Notes: a model not told the origin generated them from the sequence alone. DNA of 33,414 nucleotides from Tannerellaceae bacterium (GCA_021201865.1 JAJQEE010000184.1:1-33414), one strand, 5' to 3'. Counted from the stretch's first letter, positions 16,371-25,242 are shown. Made by a program: numbers and translations.

Positions 16371-17249
16371 ATGGATATTACGGATTTTCTGATTGCGTGT
16401 ATCCCGATTCTTTCCTTTGGGTTGATCCCGGTTGTTGCCACTTTTTTAGGGGGTAAACCTGTGGAGCAGTCGATGGGGATCGGGTTGGGTAGCCTGGTAT
16501 TTGCGATCATCGTATTTGTGGTCAAGCGGCCGGAACTGACCCCACATATTTTCCTGATTGGATTGCTGTCCGGTATTTTCTGGGCGATCGGTTCTGTCGG
16601 GCAATTTATGGGGTTGCAGTATCTGGGGGTTTCCAAGTCGATGCCGATCTCCAATGGTGGGCAGATCATAGGCACCTCGCTGGTCGGTGTGATGTTGGGT
16701 GAGTGGGCGACTGAATCTTCCAAAATATTTGGGTTTAGTGCCTTGTTGCTGATCATTGTGGGGATTGTGTTTACTTCTTATAAGGATAAAAGTACGGGTG
16801 GACAGTTGCAGTGGGGCAGAGGATTGATGATCAATCTGGTTTCGGTGATTGGTTTCACGTTGTATGTGGGAATCCTGAAGTATATGAAGATTGACGGGTG
16901 GACCAGTATTTTGCCGCAATCGTTCGGACAGATTTTAGGGATTTTTCTTATCTCGCTGGTTTTCTTTAAGATGCAGCCTTTTAATAAGCCTTCCCTTAAG
17001 AATGGGGTGGTCGGGGTGATCTGGGCGGTAGGGAATATTGCTCTGCTTCTTTCCCAGGCCCGTATTGGTCTGGCAGTGGCCTATCCGGTCAGTCAGGCGG
17101 CAGTGATTGTGTCTGTGTTAGGTGGGGTTTTTATTAATAAGGAGAAAAAGAGCCGGAAGGAGTGGATCTTTACGATTATCGGTATGGTGATTATCCTGAT
17201 TGGACTCTATCTGATTTATTTGTCCAGTTTGCATGATGCGGCCTCATAA
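16371..17249 (+). CDS. GRP family sugar transporter (GlcU/RhaT-like)
   Basis: 292 aa, ten predicted membrane helices spaced evenly, with the drug/metabolite-transporter fold of the glucose/ribose porter (GRP) family. It opens MDITDFLIACIPILSFGLIP, contains SMPISNGGQIIGTSLVGVML and a second-half repeat with AVAYPVSQAAVIVSVLGGVF (helix and pore-lining residues), and ends with a cytoplasmic KEKKSRKEW loop before the last helix. Family members import sugars with protons. Only 6 nt separate it from the SDR, so they are co-transcribed; together they could take up and oxidise glucose. A 205-bp inverted-repeat element begins 28 nt after its stop. Confidence 0.88.
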   Translation: MDITDFLIACIPILSFGLIPVVATFLGGKPVEQSMGIGLGSLVFAIIVFVVKRPELTPHIFLIGLLSGIFWAIGSVGQFMGLQYLGVSKSMPISNGGQIIGTSLVGVMLGEWATESSKIFGFSALLLIIVGIVFTSYKDKSTGGQLQWGRGLMINLVSVIGFTLYVGILKYMKIDGWTSILPQSFGQILGIFLISLVFFKMQPFNKPSLKNGVVGVIWAVGNIALLLSQARIGLAVAYPVSQAAVIVSVLGGVFINKEKKSRKEWIFTIIGMVIILIGLYLIYLSSLHDAAS

Positions 17250-17276
17250 GATACTCTATACTCACCTCTTTTGAGA

Positions 17277-17481
17277 CCTGATCGAATCCCGGAGGGATCG
17301 CCTGTGAATAACCGTGGGATATAATCCCATGGAAGCGATAGCACTGACACGTCAGCTCCGAAGGAGGTGAACCTGTTTCACCCTATTGACCCCCTTGCGG
17401 GGCTCATCCTTACTGATATCTGTAGCCGTGGGATTGCATCCCACGGTTATTCACAGGCGATCCCTCCGGGATTCGATCAGG
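17277..17481. repeat. 205-bp palindromic element with 44-nt perfect inverted arms
   Basis: The arms 17277-17320 and 17438-17481 are perfect 44-nt complements, with weaker pairing extending to 17269 and 17489. The inner end of each arm starts a further hairpin (CCGTGGGAT at 17312-17320 with ATCCCATGG; CCGTGGGAT at 17426-17434 with ATCCCACGG). The interior holds CTGACACGTCAG (17344-17355), GGTGAA...TTCACC (17366-17382) and CCCCTTGCGGGG (17391-17402). No ORF spans it. Best reading: a MITE or BIME-like REP element, possibly mobilised by a Y1-type (RAYT) transposase encoded elsewhere. Of the remaining gap, 17482-17684 shows no gene. Confidence 0.88.
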
Positions 17482-17684
17482 TTTTAAAAAATGTGGGTAC
17501 AGAGTAGCTCAGGAGGGGAATAAATCCTTTATCTTTCAGATGTTTAACAAGGCCATAAATCTTTCGGACGTGACTGGGCTATTCCTTATGGGAATAAAAA
17601 CAGACTTGTACTTTACAAGTTGTAAACTGTATTTTGTTGTTAGCGAGTTTTTACATAGGTTCCTAAGAGGGGCTATGGAAGAAT

Positions 17685-17720
17685 AAACCGGGATTTGGTA
17701 TTGTTAGTCCTGGTTTTTTG
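17685..17720 (+). terminator. Terminator between the palindromic element and the acetyltransferase
   Basis: AAACCGGGAT (17685-17694) pairs with GTCCTGGTTT (17707-17716) with two G-U pairs, followed by T's. No gene lies between the repeat element and this site, so it may end transcripts from the transporter or from the element. Confidence 0.55.
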
Positions 17721-17759
17721 TATACTTTTATTTCCGGGAATCATCTTTATATATTGATT

Positions 17760-18344
17760 ATGACAGAAAAAGAAAAAGCGGCGAAGGGGTTGTTATATGA
17801 TGCGAATTATGACCCGGATATCCTGAGAGAGCGGATGGAGGCGAAGTGTCTTTGTTATGAATATAACCAGACCTATCCGCTGGAAACGGATAAACGGTCG
17901 GAACTGATCCGGAAACTATTTCATAAAACCGGAGAATCGTTTGTGATCGAACCACCTTTTGCGTGTGATTATGGATATAATATTGAGGTAGGAGAGAATT
18001 TCTTTGCCAATCATAATTGTATTATTCTGGATGGTGCCAAAGTTACGTTTGGAGACAATGTGTTTATTGCTCCGAACTGTGGTTTTTACACGGCCGGGCA
18101 TCCGTTAGACGCGGAGCAACGGAACCGGGGACTGGAATATGCTTATCCGATTACAGTGGGTAGTCATGTTTGGATCGGAGCGCATGTGGTGGTGTTACCT
18201 GGTGTTACGATTGGGGATGGGAGTGTGATCGGTGCGGGTAGTGTCGTGACAAAGGATATTCCAGCCGGTGTATTGGCGGTGGGTAATCCCTGCAGGGTGT
18301 TGCGTCCCATCACGGAAGCAGACCGGGACCGGTATGTTAAGTGA
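17760..18344 (+). CDS. maa: Sugar O-acetyltransferase (maltose/galactoside acetyltransferase family)
   Basis: 194 aa. The N-terminal Mac domain (MTEKEKAAKGLLYDANYDPD) is followed by a left-handed beta helix of hexapeptide repeats (IEVGENFFANHNCIILDGA, VTFGDNVFIAPNC, then VGSHVWIGAHVVVLPGVTIG, DGSVIGAGSVVTKDIPAG, AVGNPCRV). The catalytic histidine is in YTAGHPLD. It transfers acetyl from acetyl-CoA to a sugar hydroxyl; physiological substrate in this group is usually uncertain. The ATG at 17760 aligns the Mac domain at the N-terminus; an in-frame start 14 codons earlier overlaps the terminator T-run and is rejected. It converges on the HxlR-type gene. Confidence 0.9.
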   Translation: MTEKEKAAKGLLYDANYDPDILRERMEAKCLCYEYNQTYPLETDKRSELIRKLFHKTGESFVIEPPFACDYGYNIEVGENFFANHNCIILDGAKVTFGDNVFIAPNCGFYTAGHPLDAEQRNRGLEYAYPITVGSHVWIGAHVVVLPGVTIGDGSVIGAGSVVTKDIPAGVLAVGNPCRVLRPITEADRDRYVK

Positions 18345-18362
18345 TAGAGTTGTTGCTGTAGG

Positions 18363-18382
18363 ACCTGACACAGGCAGGTTTT
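18363..18382 (+). terminator. Possible bidirectional terminator between converging genes
   Basis: ACCTG and CAGGT pair around ACACAGG and are followed by TTTT, after the acetyltransferase stop. It touches the end of the frameshifted HxlR gene at 18381. The stem is short, so this is tentative. Confidence 0.35.
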
Positions 18383-18738
18383 ACACAGTTTGGTTGTTAT
18401 TTCTGGATTCAGTGATCGCTGGTTGATGTGCCAATGCCCAGTCTACCAGACCTTCAAGGTGTGGGATCAGGCTTATACCGATCTCTGTCAGTTTATATTC
18501 TACATGAGGGGGGTACAACGGGATATACTTTCCGGTATACTAATCCGTCGGTTTCTAACGTCCGTAGTGTTACGGTCAGCATCCGGTGGGAGATATCCCC
18601 GATGGATTTATGCAGATCACCGAAACGCATCACTCCGTTCGCATGGAGTGTGACTAATACTAACATGGACCATTTATCACCCAGGCGGCAAAGTATGTCC
18701 CGGATCGGGCAAATTCCTTCATGCAAAAATTTTTCCAT
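18381..18738 (-). pseudogene. HxlR family transcriptional regulator, frameshifted
   Basis: HxlR proteins are small winged-helix regulators of about 110-120 aa. The ATG at 18738 gives MEKFLHEGICPIRDILCRLG, then DKWSMLVLVTLHANGVMRFG, the family's HTH, and SHRMLTVTLRTLETDGLVYR, the recognition helix and wing. It then hits a wrong frame at VVPPSCRI. Removing one C from a coding-strand C6 (plus G6, 18508-18513) restores PPHVEYKLTEIGISLIPHLE, then GLVDWALAH, the normal family C-terminus, ending at 18381. Repaired length is 118 aa. Cys10 could be a redox sensor, as in YodB-type members. It is divergent from a DJ-1-like gene, with a perfect palindromic operator between them, so it probably regulated both. 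Confidence 0.88.
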
Positions 18739-18848
18739 CTTTTTTATTTTTTATCTATCTGAAAATCAGCTTTAGTTACCGCTGTGTTCCTATCTTATGT
18801 TTTTGTAACTTCTTGTTTTTAAGTTCTTTGCTGTTTACCTTTGCTCTA

Positions 18849-18856
18849 CAAAGATA
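18849..18856 (-). promoter_or_regulatory. -7 box for the HxlR-type gene
   Basis: Minus-strand TATCTTTG, a perfect consensus match. The palindromic operator at 18861-18877 lies just upstream of it, between -7 and -33, placed for repression. Confidence 0.6.
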
Positions 18857-18860
18857 ATAA

Positions 18861-18877
18861 ACTTACTAAAAGTAAGT
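18861..18877. promoter_or_regulatory. Palindromic operator, probable HxlR binding site
   Basis: ACTTACTAAAAGTAAGT is a perfect 7+3+7 palindrome in the divergent region between the HxlR-type and DJ-1-like genes. The TACT...AGTA halves resemble sites of YodB-type HxlR repressors, though the spacing is shorter here. It overlaps promoter elements in both directions. Confidence 0.65.
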
Positions 18878-18903
18878 ATGTGGAATATTAAATTTAATAT
18901 GTT

Positions 18904-19371
18904 ATGGCAAAGAATGTAGCTGTTTTAGTGGTGAATCCGGTCAATGGTGCCGGGTTGTTTCAGTATCTGGAAGCTTTTTATGAGAATGGGATTTCGTATA
19001 CCACCTTTGCTGTGGCGGATACGAAAGAGATCCGTACGAATTCAGGTCTCGCCCTGACGGTGGATGATGTGGTGGCTAACCTGAAAGGGAAAGAGGATGC
19101 GTTTGAGGCGGTGGTATTTGCCTGTGGAGATGCGATGCCTGTGTTTGCACAAAACACGGATAAAGGGTATAATCAGGATTTGTTAAGTGTGTTGAGTGTT
19201 TTTGTGCGGAAAGGGAGACCAGTGACCGGACATCCGTTTGCGAAACAATTTGTGCAGGGTGTGATTCCAACGGATGAGCCTCTGGAAATAGATGGGAATT
19301 TCTATACGGCTCAGACAGAGAACACGCTTTACCAGCTTGTACCTGAGCTGGTAAAGATGCTGAAAGAGTAA
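18904..19371 (+). CDS. DJ-1/PfpI-like protein, short form lacking the usual nucleophile segment
   Basis: 155 aa, shorter than the roughly 170-200 aa of most DJ-1/PfpI proteins. It begins MAKNVAVLVVNPVNGAGLFQ, with the alpha/beta Rossmann-like opening, and has TNSGLALTVDDVV and VVFACGDAMPVF in the first half, then NGNFYTAQTEN-type text (DGNFYTAQTEN) near the end. The elbow that normally carries the nucleophilic cysteine (about residue 100-110) is absent: the chain passes from FVRKGRPVTGHPFAK straight to the C-terminal part. Cys74 is in an earlier strand. It may be a protein-repair or aldehyde-responsive relative that lost catalysis. Divergent from an HxlR-type regulator with a shared operator, suggesting induction by electrophile or redox stress. 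Confidence 0.7.
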   Translation: MAKNVAVLVVNPVNGAGLFQYLEAFYENGISYTTFAVADTKEIRTNSGLALTVDDVVANLKGKEDAFEAVVFACGDAMPVFAQNTDKGYNQDLLSVLSVFVRKGRPVTGHPFAKQFVQGVIPTDEPLEIDGNFYTAQTENTLYQLVPELVKMLKE

Positions 19372-19395
19372 AAGAGGCAGGTTGTTTAGGTTATG

Positions 19396-19470
19396 GGCCT
19401 TTAAAATAATATGAGCCGCACGGGGCTATGGACAGGGCGCCGCTATGCGGCTCATATTATTTTAAAGGCC
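19396..19470. repeat. 75-bp perfect palindrome (25-nt arms)
   Basis: The arms 19396-19420 and 19446-19470 are perfect 25-nt complements: GGCC at the tips, an AT-rich middle, then GAGCCGCA. The 25-nt loop (19421-19445) is GC-rich. No ORF. It sits between the DJ-1-like gene and the acyltransferase and could end or insulate transcription in both directions, or be a mobile REP-like unit. The flank 19471-19620 has another small GC-rich stretch (GCCTGGCGGC) but no gene. Confidence 0.85.
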
Positions 19471-19620
19471 TAATTCTTTTAGCCTGGCGGCTATGCCCGC
19501 AGGGGAGATAGATGTGTTGATTTGTGGGCTGGTTTTTAAATTATGAGGATGCAACGTTGGTGTGTTTTCATCGTCTTAATGAATGGTAGATGGAGTGAAA
19601 TAACTTTAACTGGTTACTAT

Positions 19621-20710
19621 ATGAGGAAGCATGAGATTGATTTTCTGCGGGTAGGGGTTTTCTTCCTGTTGATCTTTTATCATACGGGAATGTTTTTTGT
19701 TCCCTGGGATTATCATTTGAAAAATAATGTGATCAGTCCGGAGTTTGAGTTACCGATGTTGATCGTTAACCAGTGGAGATTGCCGATTCTTTTTATGATC
19801 TCGGGATTAGGGACCTGGTTTTCTATTTCCCGGAGGCACGCGGGTGGTTTTTTGTTGGAACGTTCCAGGCGATTATTGATCCCGTTGGTATTTGGTATGC
19901 TGGTGATCGTTCCTCCGCAGATTTATTTTGAGCGGTTAGCGGAAGGCTTTCCTTATACTTCCTATTTTGATTATTATCCCGTGGATACTTTGAATGAGAA
20001 TTATCCGGAAGGGAATATTAGCTGGCATCATTTGTGGTTCCTGCCTTATCTGTTTCTTTTTTCTGTGATCTTATTGGTCCTTAAAAAAGGGATTGACTGG
20101 CTGGCTGTCCAGGCGGAAAAGTCAAAGCTGTTCTCTTCCGGGTGGATGGTTTTACTGATCATTACTTTGCCTACTTATGTGTGTGAATATTTTTTTACGC
20201 CCTCTATTTCCCGTCACGCATGCGTTGGTGAATGACTGGTTTACTTTCTGTAACTATCTGTGGTTGTTCCTGTGTGGTTATTTTTTTGCCCGGTGTATGC
20301 AGGATAGCTGGCCGATGTTCCGCCGGATGAAATATAGTATGCTGGTTTCAGGGGTTATCTTGTTTACCTGTTGGTACCTGCCGGTGACGGATTATTATCC
20401 TGTCCGGGCGTTGATCCGGTCATTGAATATGTGGTGCTGGATCTTTGCATGGACCGGATTGGCAATCTCTTTTTTTTATCAACCCCGGAAATGGGTCAGT
20501 GATGCGAATGAAGCGGTGTATCCGTTTTATATTTTACACCAGACGATCCTGATCGCTATTGGTTATTATATCCGGGATCCGGACTGGCCGGTGCTTACCA
20601 AGTTTTTTATCATGGCTGCCGGAACCTTTATAGGCTGCTGGATCTTATATGAAGGATTGATCCGCAGAGTGAATGTGCTGCGTGTTTTGTTTGGTATGCA
20701 GAGGAAATAA
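19621..20710 (+). pseudogene. Acyltransferase family 3 membrane protein, frameshifted
   Basis: Integral membrane acyltransferase (AT3/OpgC-like), which moves acyl groups onto surface glycans. The ATG at 19621 gives MRKHEIDFLRVGVFFLLIFY and HTGMFF, the family's opening R and H motifs, then PILFMISGLGTWFS and SRRLLIPLVFGMLVI. The frame breaks in a T7 run (20190-20196). With six T's, EYF joins LRPLFPVTHALVNDWF, then NYLWLFLCGYFFARC, SDANEAVYPFYILHQTILIA (a conserved AT3 segment) and the last helices to 20710. About ten helices, 362 aa when repaired. The earlier in-frame start at 19543 lacks the family pattern. It ends 3 nt from the converging WbuC gene. Confidence 0.88.
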
Positions 20711-20713
20711 ATC

Positions 20714-21193
20714 TTATTGAAGAGATTGGGTCGCTTCCCGGATTTGTTCCATAAAGAGAGTTACCCCTTCTTTATCATCCGGCTCCGGACTCCACCCGGC
20801 AAAATTATCATCCGATAAGGGAGCAAAAGGACCGGGTTTGATTTCATACAGCACGGTTCCGGATTCCAGTACCAGTAGGCCATGCCAGATACCGGCTTTT
20901 ATTTCCGCTCCGTAGGTTCCCTGTTGCGGGTCCAGCAGGACTTGTTCGGTGATCCTTCCTTTTTCATCAAAAATGAGGGCAATCGCTTTTCCCCGGAGTA
21001 CCAGAAAATACTCATCTTTATCCGGTTGCAGATGCCGGTGAGGACGCACATAGGTATCCGGTTCCATAGCGTTTAAAAGCCGGTTAATGGGATCTTCGAG
21101 ATCTTCATGGAAGTTATGGTTCATTCTTTTACGAGGAGACTGTTTTGCTTTTTCTGTGGTACTATCCAGCAATTGTTTATCTATTAGTTTCAT
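20714..21193 (-). CDS. WbuC-family cupin-fold metalloprotein
   Basis: 159 aa. Cupin fold with a metal site readable as H52 and H54 (PHRH), E61 (DEYF) and H104 (IWHGL). N-terminus NHNFHEDLEDPINRLLNAME is the WbuC family signature, followed by TYVRPHRHLQPDKDEYFLVL. WbuC proteins are encoded in O-antigen and polysaccharide clusters but their reaction is unknown. It lies downstream of the aldolase gene on the same strand, with a terminator between, so is transcribed on its own or by read-through. A GC-poor 21194-21237 stretch precedes it. It is the convergent neighbour of the acyltransferase. Confidence 0.85.
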   Translation of the reverse strand: MKLIDKQLLDSTTEKAKQSPRKRMNHNFHEDLEDPINRLLNAMEPDTYVRPHRHLQPDKDEYFLVLRGKAIALIFDEKGRITEQVLLDPQQGTYGAEIKAGIWHGLLVLESGTVLYEIKPGPFAPLSDDNFAGWSPEPDDKEGVTLFMEQIREATQSLQ

Positions 21194-21237
21194 GGTGTAT
21201 TCTTTTATTTATGTGGTAAAGATAAGGAAAAATAAAA

Positions 21238-21263
21238 AGAGGGAAACATCACTGCCTCCCTCT
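21238..21263 (-). terminator. Terminator after the aldolase gene
   Basis: AGAGGGA (21238-21244) pairs with TCCCTCT (21257-21263); read on the minus strand it is followed by T5 and more AT sequence. Confidence 0.7.
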
Positions 21264-21328
21264 GTTTTTTGAAATTAATAATAAAAATATGGTCCTAAAC
21301 TGATTATGATTAACAGACCCTATGTTTT

Positions 21329-22387
21329 TTATGCGATGGTAATTTCCGGATTCAGGTAGATATCCTGGATCGCATTCAATAACTCTATTCCTTCCTTCAT
21401 CGGTCTCTGAAATGCCTTTCTACCACTGATCAGTCCCATTCCTCCGGCTCGCTTATTAACAATAGCTGTTACGATCGCCTCTTTCAGGTCAGAAGATCCA
21501 TGGGATTCCCCGCCGGAATTAATCAATCCGATGCGGCCCATATAGCCATTTGCTACCTGGTAGCGGCAAAGATCAATCGGGTGTTCGGTGGTCAACTCGG
21601 TATACATTCGCTGATCTTTTTTTCCAAAATTGATAGCCATAAACCCTCCATTGTTAGTGGGAAGCTTTTGTTTGACGATATCCGCATGGATAGTCACCCC
21701 GAGGTGATTCGCCTGGCCTGTGAGGTCGGCTGCCGAATCGTAACTTATATCATCTTTTTTAAAGGCGTTGTTCCGGAGATAACACCATAGGATCGTTGCC
21801 ATGCCCAATTCGTGGGCATATTCAAAGGCTTCCGCTATTTCTACGATCTGCCGTCTGCTTTCTTCCGAGCCAAAGTAGATCGTAGCTCCTACGGCTACCG
21901 CGCCCATATTCCATGCTTCTTTGACTGTGCCAAAGAGAATCTGGTTGTAGGTATTGGGATAACTTAATAATTCATTGTGATTGATCTTTACGATGAACGG
22001 AATCTTATGGGCATACTTCCTGGCCATGATCCCTAAAACCCCGAAAGTAGAGGCAACTGCATTGCATCCTCCTTCTATCGCTAAACGGATAATATTCTCG
22101 GGATCAAAATAGATTGGATTGGGTGCAAAAGATGCACCGGCCGTGTGTTCAATACCCTGGTCGACTGGTAATATGGATAAATATCCCGTATTTGCCAGGC
22201 GGCCATGATCATACATTGCCTGCAGGCTTCGGAGAGTGGGAATATTTCTGTCTGATTCTTTAAATATATCGTCGACAAAAGTGGGTTTGGGGACGTGAAT
22301 CAGTGATTTGTCAATGGTTTTACATCGGTGGTTGAGATAATATTCGTTCTCGTGACCTAATAATTCTATGATCTTTGAAGTATCCAT
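21329..22387 (-). CDS. fbaB: Class I fructose-bisphosphate aldolase (FbaB/DhnA type)
   Basis: 352 aa. Schiff-base aldolase of the archaeal-type/DhnA family, splitting fructose 1,6-bisphosphate into DHAP and glyceraldehyde 3-phosphate in glycolysis, or the reverse in gluconeogenesis. Motifs: [12 protein letters not shown] (substrate-site D and H), [10 protein letters not shown], a central [19 protein letters not shown], and [14 protein letters not shown] with [11 protein letters not shown] at the phosphate-binding end. Full length, no disruption, even though it contains an A7 run (21620s), a useful internal control for the homopolymer frameshifts elsewhere. ATG at 22387 with an AT-rich upstream region; no clear -7 box was found. 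Confidence 0.94.
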   Translation of the reverse strand: MDTSKIIELLGHENEYYLNHRCKTIDKSLIHVPKPTFVDDIFKESDRNIPTLRSLQAMYDHGRLANTGYLSILPVDQGIEHTAGASFAPNPIYFDPENIIRLAIEGGCNAVASTFGVLGIMARKYAHKIPFIVKINHNELLSYPNTYNQILFGTVKEAWNMGAVAVGATIYFGSEESRRQIVEIAEAFEYAHELGMATILWCYLRNNAFKKDDISYDSAADLTGQANHLGVTIHADIVKQKLPTNNGGFMAINFGKKDQRMYTELTTEHPIDLCRYQVANGYMGRIGLINSGGESHGSSDLKEAIVTAIVNKRAGGMGLISGRKAFQRPMKEGIELLNAIQDIYLNPEITIA

Positions 22388-22582
22388 TTGTATCCGGTTT
22401 TTTATATAACCGATATTTGTATTAAGTTGTTTATTTTGGAAGTAAATTTTATTTATTTAATATATGGAATGTTATAAATCCGGCCAAAAGTTTTTATTTT
22501 ATCTGGTCATATTATTCTTTTTTTCTTAAAAATGATAGGAAGGAACTAAAAAAGTGGCTGCTTTTTCCGGAAGATGATTCTG

Positions 22583-22624
22583 AAAAAAAGCCCCTTTACA
22601 GAGCATGTATCCTTCTGTAAAGGG
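22583..22624 (-). terminator. Terminator after clpB
   Basis: CCCTTTACAG (22592-22601) pairs perfectly with CTGTAAAGGG (22615-22624). On the minus strand the stem is followed by T7. Strong. Confidence 0.9.
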
Positions 22625-22650
22625 ACTTTATAAGGATGGGATAGGATCTT

Positions 22651-25242
22651 TTATTCGTTTTTAAATACTAACTCTTCATTTTCCCGGTCGATCGTGATCT
22701 TGTGGTTTTGATCTACTTTTCCTGCCAGGATCGCTTTGGATAGTTCATTCAGGACATATTTCTGGATCACCCGTTTCACAGGTCTTGCTCCGAACTGGGG
22801 ATCAAATCCTTCTTCAGCGATGAATGTCAATGCCTCGTTTGTGAAATTCAGTGCAATGCCATTCTGTGCCAGCATTCGTTTTACCTGTTCCAGTTGCATC
22901 ACCACGATCTTACGGATCTCCTGTTCATTTAGTGGAGTGAACATAATGATCTCGTCAATACGGTTCAGGAATTCCGGACGAATGGTATTCTTTAATAGTT
23001 CCAGTACCTGTATTTTGGTTTCATCTATGATCTTATCATGATTCAGCGGGGTAATCTTTTCGAAGTTTTCCCGGATCAGGTTAGACCCCATATTACTGGT
23101 CATAATGATGATCGTATTCTTGAAATTAACCACACGTCCTTTATTGTCTGTGAGACGACCGTCATCCAGTACCTGTAACAGGATATTGAATACATCCGGA
23201 TGTGCTTTTTCGATCTCGTCGAACAGCACCACAGAATAGGGCTTTCTCCGGATGGCTTCGGTCAACTGTCCGCCTTCATCATATCCCACATATCCCGGAG
23301 GGGCACCAATCAGACGGGTTGCACTGAATTTCTCCTGATATTCACTCATATCAATGCGGGTCATCATGTTTTCATCATCAAACAGATATTCTGCCAATGC
23401 TTTTGCCAATTCTGTTTTCCCCACTCCGGTAGTACCCAGGAATATGAAGGATCCGATCGGACGTTTTGGGTCCTGCAATCCGGCCCGGCTACGGCGTACC
23501 GCATCTGAAATAGCAGTGATTGCTTCTTCCTGGCCGATTACACGGGTATGCAATTCTGTTTCTAATTTCAGCAGCTTTTCCCGTTCGCTTTGCATCATCT
23601 TACTAACCGGAATGCCTGTCCAGCGGGAGACTATATCGGCAATATCATCACTGGTCACTTCTTCTTTGATCATCGCAGAGCTGCCTTGCATATCATGGAG
23701 TTTCGCCTGTACTTCTGCGATCTCTTCCTCTTTGGCTTTGATCTTTCCGTACCGGAGTTCTGCTACCAATCCGTAGTCACCTTCCCGTTCCGCTTTGTCT
23801 GCCTGGAACTTCATATCTTCGATATCGATCTTATTTTGCTGGATTTTATTGATCAATTCTTTTTCGCTTTCCCACTGGGCTTTTTGTTTTTTCTCCTCTT
23901 CTTTGAGGTCGGCGATCTCTTTGTTCAATTGTTCCAGTTTGGCTTTGTCATCTTCCCGTTTGATTGCTTCCCGCTCGATCTCTAATTGTTTGATACGACG
24001 GGTGATCTCATCTAAAGATTCGGGTACAGAGTCTACCTGCATACGCAGACGGGCAGCTGCCTCGTCCATCAGATCGATTGCTTTGTCCGGCAGGAAACGA
24101 TCGGTAATGTAGCGGCTGGAAAGCTGAACGGCAGAAATAATCGCTTCATCTTTGATACGGATCTTATGATGATTCTCATATTTTTCTTTGATCCCTCTCA
24201 GGATGGAGATCGTATCCAGTTCATCCGGTTCTTCTACCATAACGATCTGGAAACGGCGTTCCAATGCTTTGTCTTTTTCGAAATATTTCTGATATTCATT
24301 TAATGTAGTGGCTCCGATGGATCTTAATTCACCACGGGCCAGTGCCGGTTTCAGAATGTTGGCGGCATCCATGGCTCCTTCTCCTTTCCCTGCCCCCACT
24401 AAGGTGTGGATCTCATCAATGAAGAGGATGATCTCTCCGTCGGATTGAATCACTTCATTTACGACTGATTTCAGGCGTTCCTCAAATTCTCCTTTGTATT
24501 TGGCACCGGCGATCAATGCTCCCAGGTCTAAGGAGAAAATCTGTTTGGTTTTCAGATTCTCGGGACCATCCCCCCGGATGATCCGGTGAGCCAGACCTTC
24601 TGCGATGGCTGTTTTACCTACCCCTGGTTCACCGATCAGGATCGGATTGTTTTTGGTCCGGCGGCTGAGGATCTGTAATACGCGGCGGATTTCTTCATCC
24701 CGTCCGATCACCGGATCTAATTTTCCACTACGGGCCCGTTCATTCAGGTTGATCGCATATTTCCCTAATGCGTCATAGGTGTCTTCAGCAGACTGGCTGG
24801 TTACCTTATTTCCTTTGCGTAGCTCTTCAATGGCTAAACGTAGTTCTTTTTCAGTTACTCCGGCATCTTTTAAGATCTGTGACGCAGTACTCTTTTCTGT
24901 AAGTAAAGCCAGTAGAACCGGTTCCAGGGAAACATATTGGTCGCCCATCTTTCCGGAATAATCGATTGCTTTTTGCAGGACAGCATTACTTTCCTTGGAA
25001 AGATAGGGTTCTCCTCCGGAAACTTTCGGATAGGATTCAATCTCACGGTCTACGACCATATTTACCTGCTGAAGATTCACCCCCAGTTTCTGGAAAAGGA
25101 AATTAATTATGCTTTCTCCTGTCATGATGACAGCCTTGAGCAGGTGGGTTGGTTCAATGACCTGTTGGTTGTTTTGTCTGACCAACTGTACAGCCTGTTG
25201 AACCGCTTCCTGAGATTTAATTGTAAAGTTATTCAGATTCAT
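22651..25242 (-). CDS. clpB: ATP-dependent chaperone ClpB
   Basis: 863 aa, full length. ClpB is a hexameric AAA+ disaggregase working with DnaK in the cytoplasm. Domains in order: N-domain (1-150, two Clp-N repeats); NBD1 with Walker A GEPGVGKT at 204-211 and Walker [13 protein letters not shown]; the coiled-coil M domain (about 400-525, charged, [19 protein letters not shown]); NBD2 with [14 protein letters not shown] near 605 and [29 protein letters not shown]; and the C-terminal region with [20 protein letters not shown]. No IGF/IGL ClpP-binding loop is seen, consistent with ClpB rather than ClpA/C. ATG at 25242. It is a monocistronic gene with its own terminator. No CIRCE or similar heat-shock operator was recognised upstream. 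Confidence 0.97.
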   Translation of the reverse strand: MNLNNFTIKSQEAVQQAVQLVRQNNQQVIEPTHLLKAVIMTGESIINFLFQKLGVNLQQVNMVVDREIESYPKVSGGEPYLSKESNAVLQKAIDYSGKMGDQYVSLEPVLLALLTEKSTASQILKDAGVTEKELRLAIEELRKGNKVTSQSAEDTYDALGKYAINLNERARSGKLDPVIGRDEEIRRVLQILSRRTKNNPILIGEPGVGKTAIAEGLAHRIIRGDGPENLKTKQIFSLDLGALIAGAKYKGEFEERLKSVVNEVIQSDGEIILFIDEIHTLVGAGKGEGAMDAANILKPALARGELRSIGATTLNEYQKYFEKDKALERRFQIVMVEEPDELDTISILRGIKEKYENHHKIRIKDEAIISAVQLSSRYITDRFLPDKAIDLMDEAAARLRMQVDSVPESLDEITRRIKQLEIEREAIKREDDKAKLEQLNKEIADLKEEEKKQKAQWESEKELINKIQQNKIDIEDMKFQADKAEREGDYGLVAELRYGKIKAKEEEIAEVQAKLHDMQGSSAMIKEEVTSDDIADIVSRWTGIPVSKMMQSEREKLLKLETELHTRVIGQEEAITAISDAVRRSRAGLQDPKRPIGSFIFLGTTGVGKTELAKALAEYLFDDENMMTRIDMSEYQEKFSATRLIGAPPGYVGYDEGGQLTEAIRRKPYSVVLFDEIEKAHPDVFNILLQVLDDGRLTDNKGRVVNFKNTIIIMTSNMGSNLIRENFEKITPLNHDKIIDETKIQVLELLKNTIRPEFLNRIDEIIMFTPLNEQEIRKIVVMQLEQVKRMLAQNGIALNFTNEALTFIAEEGFDPQFGARPVKRVIQKYVLNELSKAILAGKVDQNHKITIDRENEELVFKNE

